Notes: generated by a model from the sequence alone, not told the origin. Counted from the stretch's first letter, positions 10,321-21,830 are shown. The stretch: DNA of 64,000 nucleotides from Adiantum capillus-veneris (GCA_014529385.2 CM043960.1:26425896-26489895); one strand, 5' to 3'. Made by a program: numbers and translations.

Positions 10321-10748
10321 GTGCGCGTGCTCAAGGTCTAATGTGCTTAGAGCTTCTACTGTGCAAGCTTGGTTGCTTCAAGGACGATTGCAGTAACCGT
10401 CCTCTTCTCTTCGAGGTATGTCTCTCCCATTGAACATGTACACTCTCTACTGCTTGAGCACGCGCGCCCCACCTGGGATCATTTAGCTACATTAAGCTGC
10501 ATTTGGAGCTGCATGAGTGCCACACCTTGCTCATTTGCAACAAGAGGAGAGCTCCCGAGGTAATTTGCTAGTCCACAAGCTGCATGCAATCTTGGGGAAA
10601 ATCCCATAGCACATCACCTTGAATGCCCTGCTTACAAGAGCAGGCCCATGAAGTTCTTGTTTCTTTTTAGCAGGGATGATAAGCGAGGGCACATCACGTC
10701 TCATGAGTTCATTGGATGATGTGCAGGTATATCACTTGAGACTGCATC

Positions 10749-13700
10749 ATGGCACCTTCCTCAAAGCATCTAATTCAAGCAAGCAACAGTCTAGTTAGGA
10801 ACATTGAACCACCTCTGCATATGAAGTTTTGTCGTCTTGCCGAGGAATTTCATATGGAGCGTGGATTGCCATTGGAGGGAGTTGATCCACGTAGCTTGAC
10901 AGGAAACAATGACATCTCTGAGGAGGACTGGGAATCTGTCTTTATATGCCCAAAGCCTGTTCCGGGTAGCCAGAAGAAAGTGAAGGCATACCATGCTCGG
11001 TCGGAGTTCTTACAAAAGCTTGTGTGGAGACCCTGGGATGTCTACCAGGAGGGTCCCTTCATGTATGAAGTAGGGACTCAATTTTCAAAGGCCTTTGCAT
11101 TGGAAAACTGCAATGAATCTGGCAAACATCAAATTTCTTGGGCTATCTTTGCAGAGAGGGCAATGAGAGCCTCAGAAGAAAGACACAACTTGCAAAACAA
11201 GATCAAGAGGTGGGAAGAGCAGATGAGTGGTAGAGGGAGAGGTTCCAAAACCACTGCTGCCTCTACCAGATCATCATTGAAAACAGAAGGTACGTCTGTA
11301 CCATTGTCAAGGAGGATGCCTGGTACAATTGGCAGAGGAGGATAGCAGGGCACTTGCAAAAATGAATAATATTACAGAGGGCAGATTGCAAGACTACAAA
11401 TCAAGACTTGAGGGTGCAAAGAATCAGGTAGAGGATCAAGTCACAGAATTTCATAGGGATGAGGGTGCTCAAAGCTCAAACACTTTGGCCATAAAGTTGC
11501 AAACGGAGATTGATTGCGTGCAAGACCCTGTAGCTCGACAACGTCTGATTGATTTGATTGGACAGTTCTCGAGTACTACTAGAGAGAACGTTGTTGAATT
11601 AGAAGCCAATGTGGCTAAAGCAAAGGTGCATACCCTCCTACATGCGCTTCACTTTGTTTTGGAGTATGTGGTTCACTTCCATGTGGTTATGTGGTTAGAG
11701 TGTTATGGATTGTATGGTTATGTACTGTATGAGCATATTCTATTTCTGCTATGTGCTATATAGCACAAAATATGTTCTATATGGCCACAACATAGCCATC
11801 ATCTTCATGGAGTGGGTGGTTATATGCTATGTGCTATGTGCTATATGGTCACAACATAGCCATCATCTTCATGGAGTGGGTGGTTATATGCTATGTGTGG
11901 TTATGTGCTATGTGCTTTATAGTTCAATCTAGGTGCAGCATGTTCACAATAGTACCCTCATCTATTTGGAATGTGTGTGATTCTATGCTATGTGCTTTGT
12001 GTGGTTATGTGCTATGTGATACATAGCACAACGGACATGTGTAATATGTGCTATATAGCATACCTGTATGCTATATGCTCACAGTATAGCCCTGAAGTGT
12101 GTGTTAAATATTGATATGTGCTACATAGCACAATCTTTTTATGTGCTATGTGCTAAATAGCACATTTTGTGTGTTATATGTTCACAATATATCCCTGGAG
12201 TGTGTGGAATAGTGAATTGTGCTATATAGCACAATCTCTATTTTTGCTATGTGCTACATAGAACATCTCTAATTGTGATATGTGATACATAGCACAATAT
12301 TTGTGCTATATGCTATGTGCTATGTCTCATATAGCCCACTGCATATCATATACCCAACAAGCTTGTGCTATATAGCATATAGAGAAAATGTTTGGGCTAT
12401 ATCTGGTATTTTAAAAAGTCTCTCTGCTATGATTTACAGTGCATACTCTATGTAGCACTTATAGCACATTATACTTGGTCTGTGCTATGTGCTATATAGC
12501 ACAATGCATATCATATACCACATCAAGCTTGTGTTTATAGCATATAGAGTAAGTGCTTGTCTTATATGTGGTATTGCAAATAAGGGATAAGATTCATGCT
12601 GCATATTCTTTTCAACAATCTGCTTTTGTTGGGTTATTGAGACTTAAATTAGATGTGTTGTCTTCTTTGTTTCACAGGCACTACTTGCAGAAGTAGAGAC
12701 CAACATAGCACAGGAATCAGAGCACTTTAAATTTTGTGTTACCATGGAGAGGACTTCACATAACGTGGGAGCCAGTTTGATGAAGCCTTTTCCTCCTGTG
12801 GATTTTAAGGAGAGCATTAGAGAGGTGGCACTTAATGGGTTCTACCATTGTGTAGGATGTGGATTCCCGTTCGATGCCAGAAGCTTGGATGTATTCTCCC
12901 TGCCTTGCACCCATGTGTACCATATGCTATGCTTCGTGCATGTATGTAGGGACTATGGCTATTGTGTTGCACTAGATTGCAACATGTCTGTTCCCCCTAG
13001 AGCTAAGCATATAATTGGTCTGAAGGTGAAGAGTGAGATGAAAGAATCAAGTGCAGGTAGTCACTGTGTCAATTATTTACTACTACTATTGCAGGCCCAC
13101 TTTCCATGGGTAGTTTAAACTCTTGCATTTAATGAAATCATTTGCAGGTACAGACATTGCAGCAGAGACCTGTATACAAGAATCATTGAGGACAAAAACA
13201 GAGAGAGTCTCTACGCAGGCCACTGGTAGGTACCAAAATCAGTATTTATGTGTGTATTTTGGGATACTCCAAGTGAGACTTTGTAAATAGCTTGCTTTGT
13301 AAAACAATCATCGCATGCTTGCTCCAACAAGACGATGCATTCCACAAGGAAGAATGGCCTGATTACCCCAGGGATGCAGCCAGGCCTTGAAGCGGAGTCT
13401 ACCCGCGGGATGCAGCCAGCCCTTGAAGTGGAGTCTGCCGTAGGGGATGCAGTACGCGGAGTAGTTGAAGACATCTTGATGGCAAAGTCTTCTGTAGTCA
13501 AATCACCTAGGCAACAACTAACTCCAAGAAGGCTGTTGCGTTCTCCGTTGAGTGCCAAAGCATCACCAAGTGTGGACACTAGAGATGATGCATCAGATGA
13601 GGCAGTTGCAGATGCGGTGAAAGCAACACCCCCTCCAGCGGGGAAGAAGCCAACACCAAAGCGCAAGAAATCGACTCCCAAGAACTTATATGGAAGTCCC

Positions 13701-13760
13701 ACAATGGATATACCTCTTGATTCATTTAGGAAGAGAAATAAACCAAATGCAAAGCAATGA
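10749..13760 (+). CDS. Coiled-coil and RING-like zinc-finger protein (5 exons)
   Basis: The proposed exons 10749-11289, 11336-11625, 12678-13056, 13148-13225 and 13372-13760 join in frame to 558 residues. All introns are GT-AG. Order of parts: an N-terminal region of about 150 residues with no known domain (DWESVFICPKPVPG, WRPWDVYQEGPFMYEVG); charged helices likely to coil (about 160-280); a Cys/His cluster CVGCGFPFD, then LPCTHVYHMLC and YCVALDC with RING-H2-like spacing; and a basic, Pro/Lys-rich tail (KKPTPKRKKSTPK) that may be a nuclear signal. A RING fold would suggest ubiquitin-ligase or binding activity, which is inference. The 46-base first intron is unusually short, so a frameshift there is the alternative. 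A degenerate paralogue lies at 55.95-57.1 kb. The large third intron carries the GTGCTATATAGCAC repeats. Confidence 0.6.
11700..12560. repeat. GTGCTATATAGCAC-type palindromic repeat array (intronic)
   Basis: Most of the third intron (11,626-12,677) of the coiled-coil/RING gene is made of variants of TATGTGCTATGTGCTATATAGCACA. The core GTGCTATATAGCAC is a perfect palindrome. A longer direct duplication (CACAACATAGCCATCATCTT plus ATGGAGTGGGTGG) lies at about 11,780-11,890. The stretch near 11,940-12,040 matches 17,715-17,820 almost base for base. Confidence 0.85.
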
Positions 13761-13974
13761 GTGTGTTTTTTTTGTAACTTCATGCAATTAGAATATGTCT
13801 TTAGAAGGCATGTGCAATCCATTGCACCCCTATTGTATCCATGCTCATTGATGAATCAAGTGTTGGAATTTGTTAGTGACATGTCTTATAAGTCTTTGCA
13901 TTGAGTAGTTGCAAACTTTTTGATATATTTTCTGTACATGTTTAGTAATATGTTTCTACTTTCTCTTGTCGTAG
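13761..13974. other. Spacer between the RING-like and FCP1-like genes
   Basis: AT-rich spacer ending in a good acceptor (TTTCTACTTTCTCTTGTCGTAG, AG at 13,973-13,974). The following coding region is therefore likely an internal exon whose upstream exon I could not place. Confidence 0.4.
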
Positions 13975-16576
13975 ATAATCAAGAAGCTGAAAAAAGAGGA
14001 ACTTGCATGAGACGCACTCGCTCTTCAGGGTTTCTAGATGAGGGGTCTGTAGGTTCACTGGCTCAGTCTTATCCTATGAGAAGAATCCAAGAAGGGGTGC
14101 TACAACTTCCAGGGGGGTTACAGGCAAAACAAAAGTGTCTTTTGATACAGTTGAGGGGTCTGTAGGTTCACTGGCTCAGTCTTATCCTGTGAAGAATCCA
14201 AGAGGGGGTGCTACAGCTTCTAGGGGGGTTACAGGCAAAAAAAAAGAGTCTTTTGATACAGTTGATCCCTGCACACCTACTAGTACTGTTGAATTTGTTC
14301 CAAATGTGCCTAATGCAGTTGATGTGCAGGTTGTGCATGATGATGTGCATATAGATGTTGACCGTGCTAAACTTGAAAAGGGTACATTACCCACCCCCAC
14401 CACAGTTGAATCTGGCACAGATGCCATTGATGATGCTATGGTAGTTGATGCCTGCACAGATGCCATTGCTGATGCTACGCTAGTTGAGGCCTGCACAAAT
14501 GACATTGTGGATGCTATGGAAGTTGATACTCGCACAGATTCTGCTGATGGAAATGTTAATGATGGTGGAACAGAAAGTATTGTTGATGCTGTCATAGATG
14601 CCCTTCTTGATGCAATTGTGGCTATGGGTATAGATGCCACTGTTGAATCTGGCACAGATGCCATTGATGATGCTACCACAGTTGATGCCTGCACAGATGC
14701 CATTGTTGATGCTACGGTAGTTGATGCCTGCACAAATGACATTGTGGATGCTATGGAAGTTGATGCTAGCACAAATGCTACAGCTGTTGATGGCAATGTT
14801 AATGATGGTGGAACAGAAAGTATTGTTCATGCTGTCATAGATGCCCTTCTTGATGCACTTGTGGCTATGGGTACAGATGCCACTGTTGAATATGGCACAG
14901 ATGCCATTGATGATGCTATCACAATTGATGCCTGCACAGATGCCATTGCTGATTCTACGATAGTTGATGCCTGCACAAATGACATTGGATGCTATGGAAG
15001 TTGATGCTAGCACAGATGTTGCTGTATGGAAATGTTAATGATGGTGGAACAGAAAGTATTGTTCATGCTGTCATGGATGCCCTTCTTGATGCAGTTGTGC
15101 CTACGGGTACAGATGCCACTGTTGAGGATACCAGAGGCATGGGTGAGGAGGTCCTCATTGAGAGAGAATCTGGAACACATGAGGGAGTGGGTGCAAGTGA
15201 TGTCACAACTCAAGCCCAGGTGGTCTGTCCAAGTGATGCAGCTGATGATATTGTTGATGCAGAGGAGGAAAAAGATACAGATGCCGCTGTTGAAGATATG
15301 GGAGGCTTGGGTGAGGAGGATCTCACTAAGAGAGTACCTGGAATAGGCTCAGCAGTGGGTAACGATGATGTCGTGGCTTTTGCCGACACAGCTGAGGCAT
15401 ACGACAGAGCAGTTCAATCGGGAGAGGCAATGGGAGAAGTTCTCGTGGCTGCTACGGACATGAAAGAGGCAAATACACATAATACAACTGAGGCATGTAT
15501 AGAGCAAAACAATGAGGCACGGAAAGGCGCACAGGTGCCCACTGACAAAGCAGCTCAATCGGGAGAGGCAATGGGAGAACATTTCATGGCTATTGGGGAC
15601 ACGAAAGAGGCAGTTTCACATGATACAACTGAGTCTTGTACAGATCCCACTGTTGGGAATACCAAAGGTAAAAATACAGAGGTCCCTATGGGTCGAGCGG
15701 CTGCTACAAATACAGATGAGGCAAGTACAAAGAATGCTGATAAAGAGGCCAAAAATGGACATGAATATGAGAGGCAAGAGAGGCCGTGTCTTGTGGTAAT
15801 GCCAGTACAAATTGTTGCACTACCTCCTGCGTCTTTTGAGTACAAGAAGAGAAGGGACAATTTATGCATCATACTGGATGTGAATGGGCTTCTCATAAGG
15901 AGGTATAACGTCTCCTTCTACAAAGGAATAGCGAGAAGCAGTATTCCTGATTGGGCAAGATCAAGGTATCAGGTAGTCACTGCGCCAAATGCTACATGAA
16001 AGATGCAATTTGAATATGTGGTCAGGCCCAATGCATCAATATTTTTGCATGCACTGCTGCAAAGAGCACAAGTTGCACTATGGAGCTGCATGACCCAGGA
16101 CAAATCTAGCACTTGCTTTGAGTGCATGCTTTCCTAGGCTGAACAAACAGCATTTCCTCGATATTATCGGTCAAGAGGGGTGTAGAGAGGCGAGCTTCAA
16201 TCTAAATGAAGTTCCTGGGATCCCTCCATGTAGAGATAACGCAAAGCCCATATTTTTCAAGTGTTTGAAAGACTTTTGGAAGCACCATCCTAAGTTCAAC
16301 TCTGATAATACACTAGTGGTGGATGACACACTCTACAAGTGTCTGCTCAACCCTCCCGAGACTTGTGTCTGTCCTACTTCATTTGAACCAGCAGATATTT
16401 GTCAGTCCCCAATTTACCTGGTTAGCACATTGTTCCCTTGGTTAGTCAAGTGGACAGTATCACCCAGCCCTAATGCTTATGCAAAGATGAACCAGTTTGA
16501 AAATCCATCGGACAGTGTGTCTACTCGTGTCATTAGCCACTATAAAAGTCAACGAGAAGTATGTAAGGAAGGTTGA
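13975..16576 (+). pseudogene. Acidic tandem-repeat protein with FCP1-like phosphatase domain
   Basis: After the acceptor at 13,974 the frame runs through a 120-base tandem duplication (EGSVGSLAQSYP twice, the first copy shifted). Acidic Asp/Ala/Thr repeats follow to about 15,110, then a Glu-rich linker, then the FCP1-like domain from about 15,840. That domain shows CIILDVNGLLIRR, EYVVRPNASIFLHAL, VALWSCM, KPIFFKCLKDFWK, NTLVVDDTLYKCLLNPP and a C-terminal LVSTLFPWLVK. The DVNG motif keeps the first (nucleophile) Asp; Asn at the second motif position is common in plant members. Breaks are the shift near 14,085, one near 15,000, an in-frame TGA at 15,997-15,999 and a shift near 16,120. The acidic part may bind basic nuclear partners (inference). 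It lies just downstream of the RING-like gene, same strand. Confidence 0.65.
14401..15112 (+). repeat. Acidic tandem repeats, period about 79-81 codons
   Basis: GTTGAATCTGGCACAGATGC-type unit starts lie at about 14,405, 14,642 and 14,885. Each unit includes VDACTDAI-, VDACTNDIVDAMEVD- and NDGGTESIV-type segments, and shorter 13-14-residue TDAIxDAxxVDAC subrepeats lie inside. The reverse strand is also open here for about 200 codons (14,182-14,796). That follows from the repeat composition and is not treated as a gene. Confidence 0.85.
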
Positions 16577-16734
16577 TTGTGGTTATGGAATCATGTATAC
16601 AGCATTTTGTGCACTGAATGTACTTGCGATTACTATACAAAAAACTGACCTGTTCAAAGTTCTCTAAACTTAATGATTGAATGATGTAATTTTATTTTGG
16701 TGATATGATGTAATTTTATTTTGCTGATATGATG

Positions 16735-17116
16735 TTATCATACTCTGATAGAGTCCTGTTACATGGCACAAATAATAGCATAGACAGGACCATCAGGCTA
16801 TTATTACACATAGTTATGCTATATAGTACTCATACTGCAAGAAATACTATGACATAATAGCATAGATAGGGAGACTGGCCTCTTATTACACACACTTACG
16901 CTATATGGCACACATAGTGCTCTCAATATGTAATATAGCTCTTTCACATACCACACATCATATCATAGACAGGAACATTGTGCTATGTGATACACACTTT
17001 TACTGTATAGCACACATGTTGCTATCTTACTACAATAGAGTCCTTTTATAGCATAGACAGGGACATTGGGCTATTATTACACACACTTGTACAATATAGC
17101 ACACATAATAGCCTAG
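16735..17116. repeat. TAGCACACATAATAGCATAGACAGG repeats, direct copy of 20,230-20,640
   Basis: This stretch repeats the transposase-gene intron at 20,230-20,640 nearly base for base (for example CATACTCTGATAGAGTCCTG and ATAGCATAGACAGGACCAT). Together with the exon copy at 17.49-17.70 kb it shows that an intron-plus-exon segment was duplicated to the 3' side of the gene. Confidence 0.8.
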
Positions 17117-17488
17117 GTATTTTGAAATCCCTGCAACCAAGCAAGCACTGTCTGCGGCACTGCTTTAGTAGCAAGAAAGGCGGTCGACTGGTAAGCCTAT
17201 CTGTCCATACGGTGGTCTACTTACTCGATTCTGCAGCTACCGCGGCTCTAGCCGAGGCCAATTATGCCACTTTTTGCAAGGTGGAATGAAGTCTAATCAT
17301 GAACCGTGATAGATTTCTATGACTGCTCGACTGAACTACGAATTAGTGAGGGATAGCTATATCGAAATACGTAATAGCTACTCGCTTATTCGGTCATGCA
17401 AAAGGGAAGGGCCAGTATGAAAAAATTGAAGCCCGTAGACGTTAGTCAACACTTTGCCCTTCAACCACCGAAGATACGTATTTTATAA
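17117..17488. other. Insertion of compositionally foreign DNA, possibly organellar
   Basis: The duplicated copy at about 20,620 reads straight from ATAGGTA into GAGACAATGGACTATC. Here about 370 bases intervene. They lack the TAGCAC repeats and have balanced base composition (GAAAGGCGGTCGACTGG, TACCGCGGCTCTAGCCGAGG, AAAGGGAAGGGCCAG). I see no ORF. The texture suggests plant mitochondrial DNA moved to the nucleus, but I recognise no specific organelle gene. Confidence 0.4.
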
Positions 17489-17715
17489 TAGAGACAATGG
17501 ACTATCTTGACACATTACTTGGCTACATATCACATATAGTAGCATGTACACAACTCCATAACACCCAATGGGTAGCTATTCATAAGAGTGAGATGATTGT
17601 AAGAATGAGACATGTTTACCTGAGATTCATCAAGAAAGTGAATGGGATGCTCTTGATAATGTTTTCTTCCCAATCGTTTCCGACAAATATCTTGGCCAAA
17701 TTTTTTCAAGGTGCC
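17489..17715 (-). pseudogene. Duplicated partial exon of the transposase-like gene
   Basis: GAGACAATGGACTATCTTGA onward repeats 20,626-20,853. The part at about 17,610-17,697 corresponds to the intron donor edge and the exon segment that ends the 5' exon of the transposase-like gene. It is cut off at about 17,698 and followed by DNA matching the RING-like gene intron (17,715-17,820). Confidence 0.7.
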
Positions 17716-17879
17716 ACATGTTCACAATAGTAACCTCATTATCTGAATAAGTGTGATTCTATGCTATGTGCTCTGTGTGGTTGTGTGCTATGTGATACAT
17801 AGCACAATGGACATGTGTAAGGAGGTACTGAATGGTGAAGGCTATATAGAACATAATATAAGCCTGTTAAAAATAGGTA

Positions 17880-20800
17880 TCATGCTGCTTCATAGGGCAT
17901 GGCATTGTAAATGGTTTCATGTAGTTCCAGAGATAAATAATATGTCTTTGAGGTAGCATCTACCAAAGGCATGTCAAACTTGATTGCCAGAACAAGGTCA
18001 GAGTACAGGTTATTAACTCCCCTATCATCAAGTAGAGTGTAGTGATTTGAGTTCCCCTCTTGCTGTTGATAATAACACCCTGTGACAACATAAGTGTTTT
18101 TATCACATTTGTTTTTCCACTTATCTCTTAAGATGCAATCTGTCATCCATTTTCTCTTTGTACATCTCAAAAGAAAGAACTCTACACCTTCTGCATTGCC
18201 AGCGTCTGCATTGACTGCAAAGTTATCACCTTCAATGAGATACTCACTCAGCATATCTTGGGATCCCTCAAACATTGCAGCTTCATCTTCTGGTACCTCG
18301 GTCTCTTCTGCTACCTCAGAGAGTGGTTTCAATGCCTTATGTGTCCACTTGCCTGCATATGATTTGCTGGAACAAGTCCTCCAATGGCCCTTCATGCAAG
18401 CATCACAAAAAAAAGAAAGCCGCCTGGTCCTTAATTGAGTAGGATCATGACGACAAAATCTTGAAATGCAATGGAGTGATCGAGATCCTGGTACTCTCTC
18501 ACAACCCCATAGATTAGACATGTCCACTTCTGTCTCTTTTACTAGCCAAAATTTCCTTTTTATAGTAGGACCTGCTTTAGTGGATTGTGCATAAGAGCTA
18601 CATGCAGCATTGGACATTGTTCTCGTCAAAAATTCAACCACGTCTGCAGCTTGCCTAAGAACAACTCCATTACTCTTGAGTTGTTCATGTGTAAGGGCTC
18701 TCTTTATCACAGCGCCAGTGCCATCATGCTCCCCCTTGCCATGGCAAGAGCCAAAAAATTTCCATTTCATCTCTGTACCTGTTAGTTGGTAATATCTAGC
18801 AAAGAAAAATGGCCTTGCAGCCTTGAATTGCGAGGCTGCACCATCTGACCACACCCAGTGCTTCTTGAAATTCAGCCCCTGGTCTTTAAGCCACTGATCA
18901 CAAAGAAGAAAACAATGTTGGACAAATAGCGTATCATGTTGCCTATCATCAGAGATGTAGAAATGCATATGCTTCATAATACTGTCATCTTCGTTGTCAC
19001 GCATGTACGTTATGTGAACAAGGATGGTGCATTGATCTGTATGCCAATGCATGGATTGTACTTCATTTTGCTCTTTGAACGAGTAATTTTCAGCAAAGTC
19101 TACTACAGATATAATGGTATCTGAAGGAAACACCTTCAAACATTCTCTGTATTGATGTGCTTGCCATCTGTAAGTGAAATTGTGCTCAATGAAGATTCTG
19201 ATGTCTTCTTTTATCCTCCCTGTCAGCTCACTTAAAGCCACCTATTTGAGTGACAACATCTTTCTCTTACTTAGACCATGCTTAGTTTGAACTGTAATGT
19301 CCTCGAAGACTTGCAGTGGAACTGTCTTTGTCATCTCTGCAAGTTCTCGTGGACAAAGGCTGAGCTTTTCCACACCACAGTTTTTGCATTGGCCCATCAA
19401 GTAGGTGTGTTTATGGAACATATCCCCCTCAGCCTTTGTACATACGCATGATTCCCACAACTTCGTGATCCCTGAAAACGAGTGCTCAACGGAAAGACAT
19501 TCTGCATTCACCCCATCTGATTTGCAAACATTGCATTTACATGTACATGACCTCCCATGAAAACCAAAAGCAGATGAGCGCATAACATTAAATGCATCTT
19601 TGAGATACATCAGTTTGATATGATAAACACAACAGCAAGTATTTCGATCTTTCAACTTTCGCACGAGCCAAGGCTTCAGCTTCTCAAAGGACCTTTGCCC
19701 AATTGTCACATGTGGGTGGCTATCTTTAAACTTCAAGAAATACTCTGTCTGCTTGAAAACAAAATGCATTAGAATTACATTTTGCTATATATCACACATA
19801 ATAGCATAGCTACATATGCATTGGTATAAATACACATAGCTATGCTACATAGCACAGATAATAGCATAGATAGATAACTCACCTTTCATTACATGCTCAA
19901 TTTTGTTATATAACACATAATAGCATAGATAGGGATTTTTAGCTGTTATTACACACACATCACACACGTCTACTATATAGCACACATAGTGCTCTCATAT
20001 TATAACACAGTTCTTCTACATAACACACAAAAGAGCATAGACAGGGATATTGTGCTATTATTACACATATCACACTCTGCATAGCACACATAATAGCATA
20101 GACATGGATACCGTGCTACTATTACACTAACATCTGCTATGTAGCACACATAGTGCTCTCATAATATTATAAAATTTGATAGCACACATAATACCATAGA
20201 TAGGTATATTGTGCTATTGCTATATAGCAGACATGATGTTGTCATACTCTGATAGAGTCCTGCTACATGGCACACATAATAGCATAGACAGGACCATAGG
20301 GCTATTATTACACATAGCTATGCTATATAGCACTCATACTATAAGAAATACTATGACATAATAGCATAGATAGGGACATTGGCCTCTTATTACACACACT
20401 AATGCTATATGGCACACATAGTGCTCTCAATATGTAATATAGCTCTTTCACATACCACACATCATATCATAGACAAGAACATTGTGCTATTCTTACACAC
20501 ACTTTTATTGTATAGCACACATGTTGCTATCTTACTACAATAGAGTCCTTTTACATGGCACACTTATAGCATAGACAAGGACATTGGGCTACACTTGTGC
20601 AATATAGCACACATAATAGCATAGGTAGAGACAATGGACTATCTTGATACATTACTTGGCTACATATCACATATAGTAGGATGTACACAACTCCATAACA
20701 CGCAATGGGTAGCTATTCATAAGAGTGAGATGTTTCACTTGAGAGTTATTCATTGTAAGAATGAGAAATTTTTACGTGAGATTCATCAAGTAAGTGTATG

Positions 20801-21719
20801 GGATGCTCTTGATAATGTTTTCTGCCCAATCGTTTCCGACAAATATCTTTCTTGTTTGGAGACACCCTACTGTGCTCTATCCAAAATGTAATAATTGTCT
20901 GCTTCAATTCCTCCGATAAGGACCCAGCATTTCCAGACTTCCTTTTGCATAAGTCGAACCTCAGCGTACTTGACTTGGATGAACATTTAATAGCTTTGCC
21001 ACTTTATGTAGAGTAACACCTCTACCTTGGCTCCCATTATCATGCAGTAATCCATTCACCAGCATGCTGAATGTGCTTCGTTTTAAAAACATCTCGTCAG
21101 CTGATTTTGGAATCTTTAATTCCTGTAAGGAGACCTTGAGTGCAGAAATAAGGCCATTTGCAGGAAGATACAAATCTTCACAGAATGGCAAGATTCTATC
21201 ATCATTGAAAACACCTTGAAGAATTGCATTCTTATCTTCTTTCCCGTAACTATGTAACTGTCTGACAATGTGCTGAACAATATTCTGAATAGTATGTTGC
21301 TTCTTGTCTTCCTTTGTGTGTACATCGACGTCCTCCCTATGACAATCTTCCGCTCCAATGTTGACGCTTGGTTGTACTTGCTTTATTGCACGACATCGCT
21401 TTCTGTACTCACGTTTAGCCTGTGCTTCATACTTCCTCACTGCAATAATTTCATCCTCATTTAGACAAGCCTTTCTCTTGGAGTGCACCTGCGTATGAAT
21501 GGTGTCTATTCCATGTGCCTCATCATAAAATCTGTCGTCCACCATCCTGGAACAGTCTGCAGTAGTTTGAAATGAATGAAGTCGTACAAAACTTCCTGAT
21601 TGTAATAGTGAATTGAAATCCAGTTGTGCTGCATTGTTGAGTTCAAGAAGCTCCATTGCTGCTTGTGAGGAGGTATGAGCTGGAATCAAAGCAAGAGGAA
21701 GGGAGTCTCCATCATCCAT
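17880..21719 (-). pseudogene. Transposase-like gene (two exons, one stop, one frameshift)
   Basis: The start is the ATG at 21719-21717, after a (GA)n leader. Exon 1 (21719-20776) loses frame by one base near 20,963 and then continues TFWIEHSRVSPNKKD and HPIHLLDES. A 1-kb GT-AG intron (20775-19752 or -19749) joins in frame to TEYFLKFKDSHPHV. The Cys-rich part (CTCKCNVCKSDG, CKNCG) is followed by a TAG at 19244-19242, then VVDFAENYSF, WVWSDGAASQFK and SCHGKGEHDGTGAVIKR, ending at 17880. From memory, the DFAENY / SDGAASQ / HGKG-DG series marks a multicopy uncharacterised family also seen in cnidarians and insects. The spaced Asp residues suggest an RNase H-fold transposase (inference). Full length would be about 935 residues. 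Confidence 0.65.
19749..20775 (-). other. Intron with tandem acceptor (NAGNAG)
   Basis: The donor is CAC|GTAAAA at 20775. The acceptor reads TTTTGTTTTCAAGCAG, so AG at 19753-19752 or at 19750-19749 both keep frame and differ by one Gln codon. The intron body (about 19,780-20,640) is TAGCACACATAATAGCATAGACAGG repeats, related to the third intron of the RING-like gene at 10.7-13.8 kb. Confidence 0.6.
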
Positions 21720-21737
21720 ATTCTGAACAGGAGAGTA

Positions 21738-21782
21738 GGAGAGAGAGAGAGAGAGAGATGGAGATGGGCATTGGAGGCTATC

Positions 21783-21815
<33 letters not shown>

Positions 21816-21830
21816 GAGAGAGAGGGAGAG
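21738..21830. repeat. (GA)n microsatellites
   Basis: Two AG runs (about 21,739-21,758 and 21,783-21,825) just 5' of the transposase-like ATG, read as CT in its leader. Confidence 0.9.

Noticed and set aside
14182-15013. Minus-strand frames of 204 and 177 codons (Ser/Thr/Ala- and Asn/Ile-rich)
   Set aside because: They mirror the acidic tandem repeats on the plus strand, which lie in the better-supported gene with the FCP1-like domain.
18094-19124. Plus-strand frames over the transposase-like gene
   Set aside because: Antisense shadows of the minus-strand gene, which shows family motifs and consistent splicing.
16735-20640. CRISPR-like array of regular TAGCAC repeats
   Set aside because: Repeats vary in length and sequence, spacers are not unique, the setting is a plant intron, and no cas genes are present.
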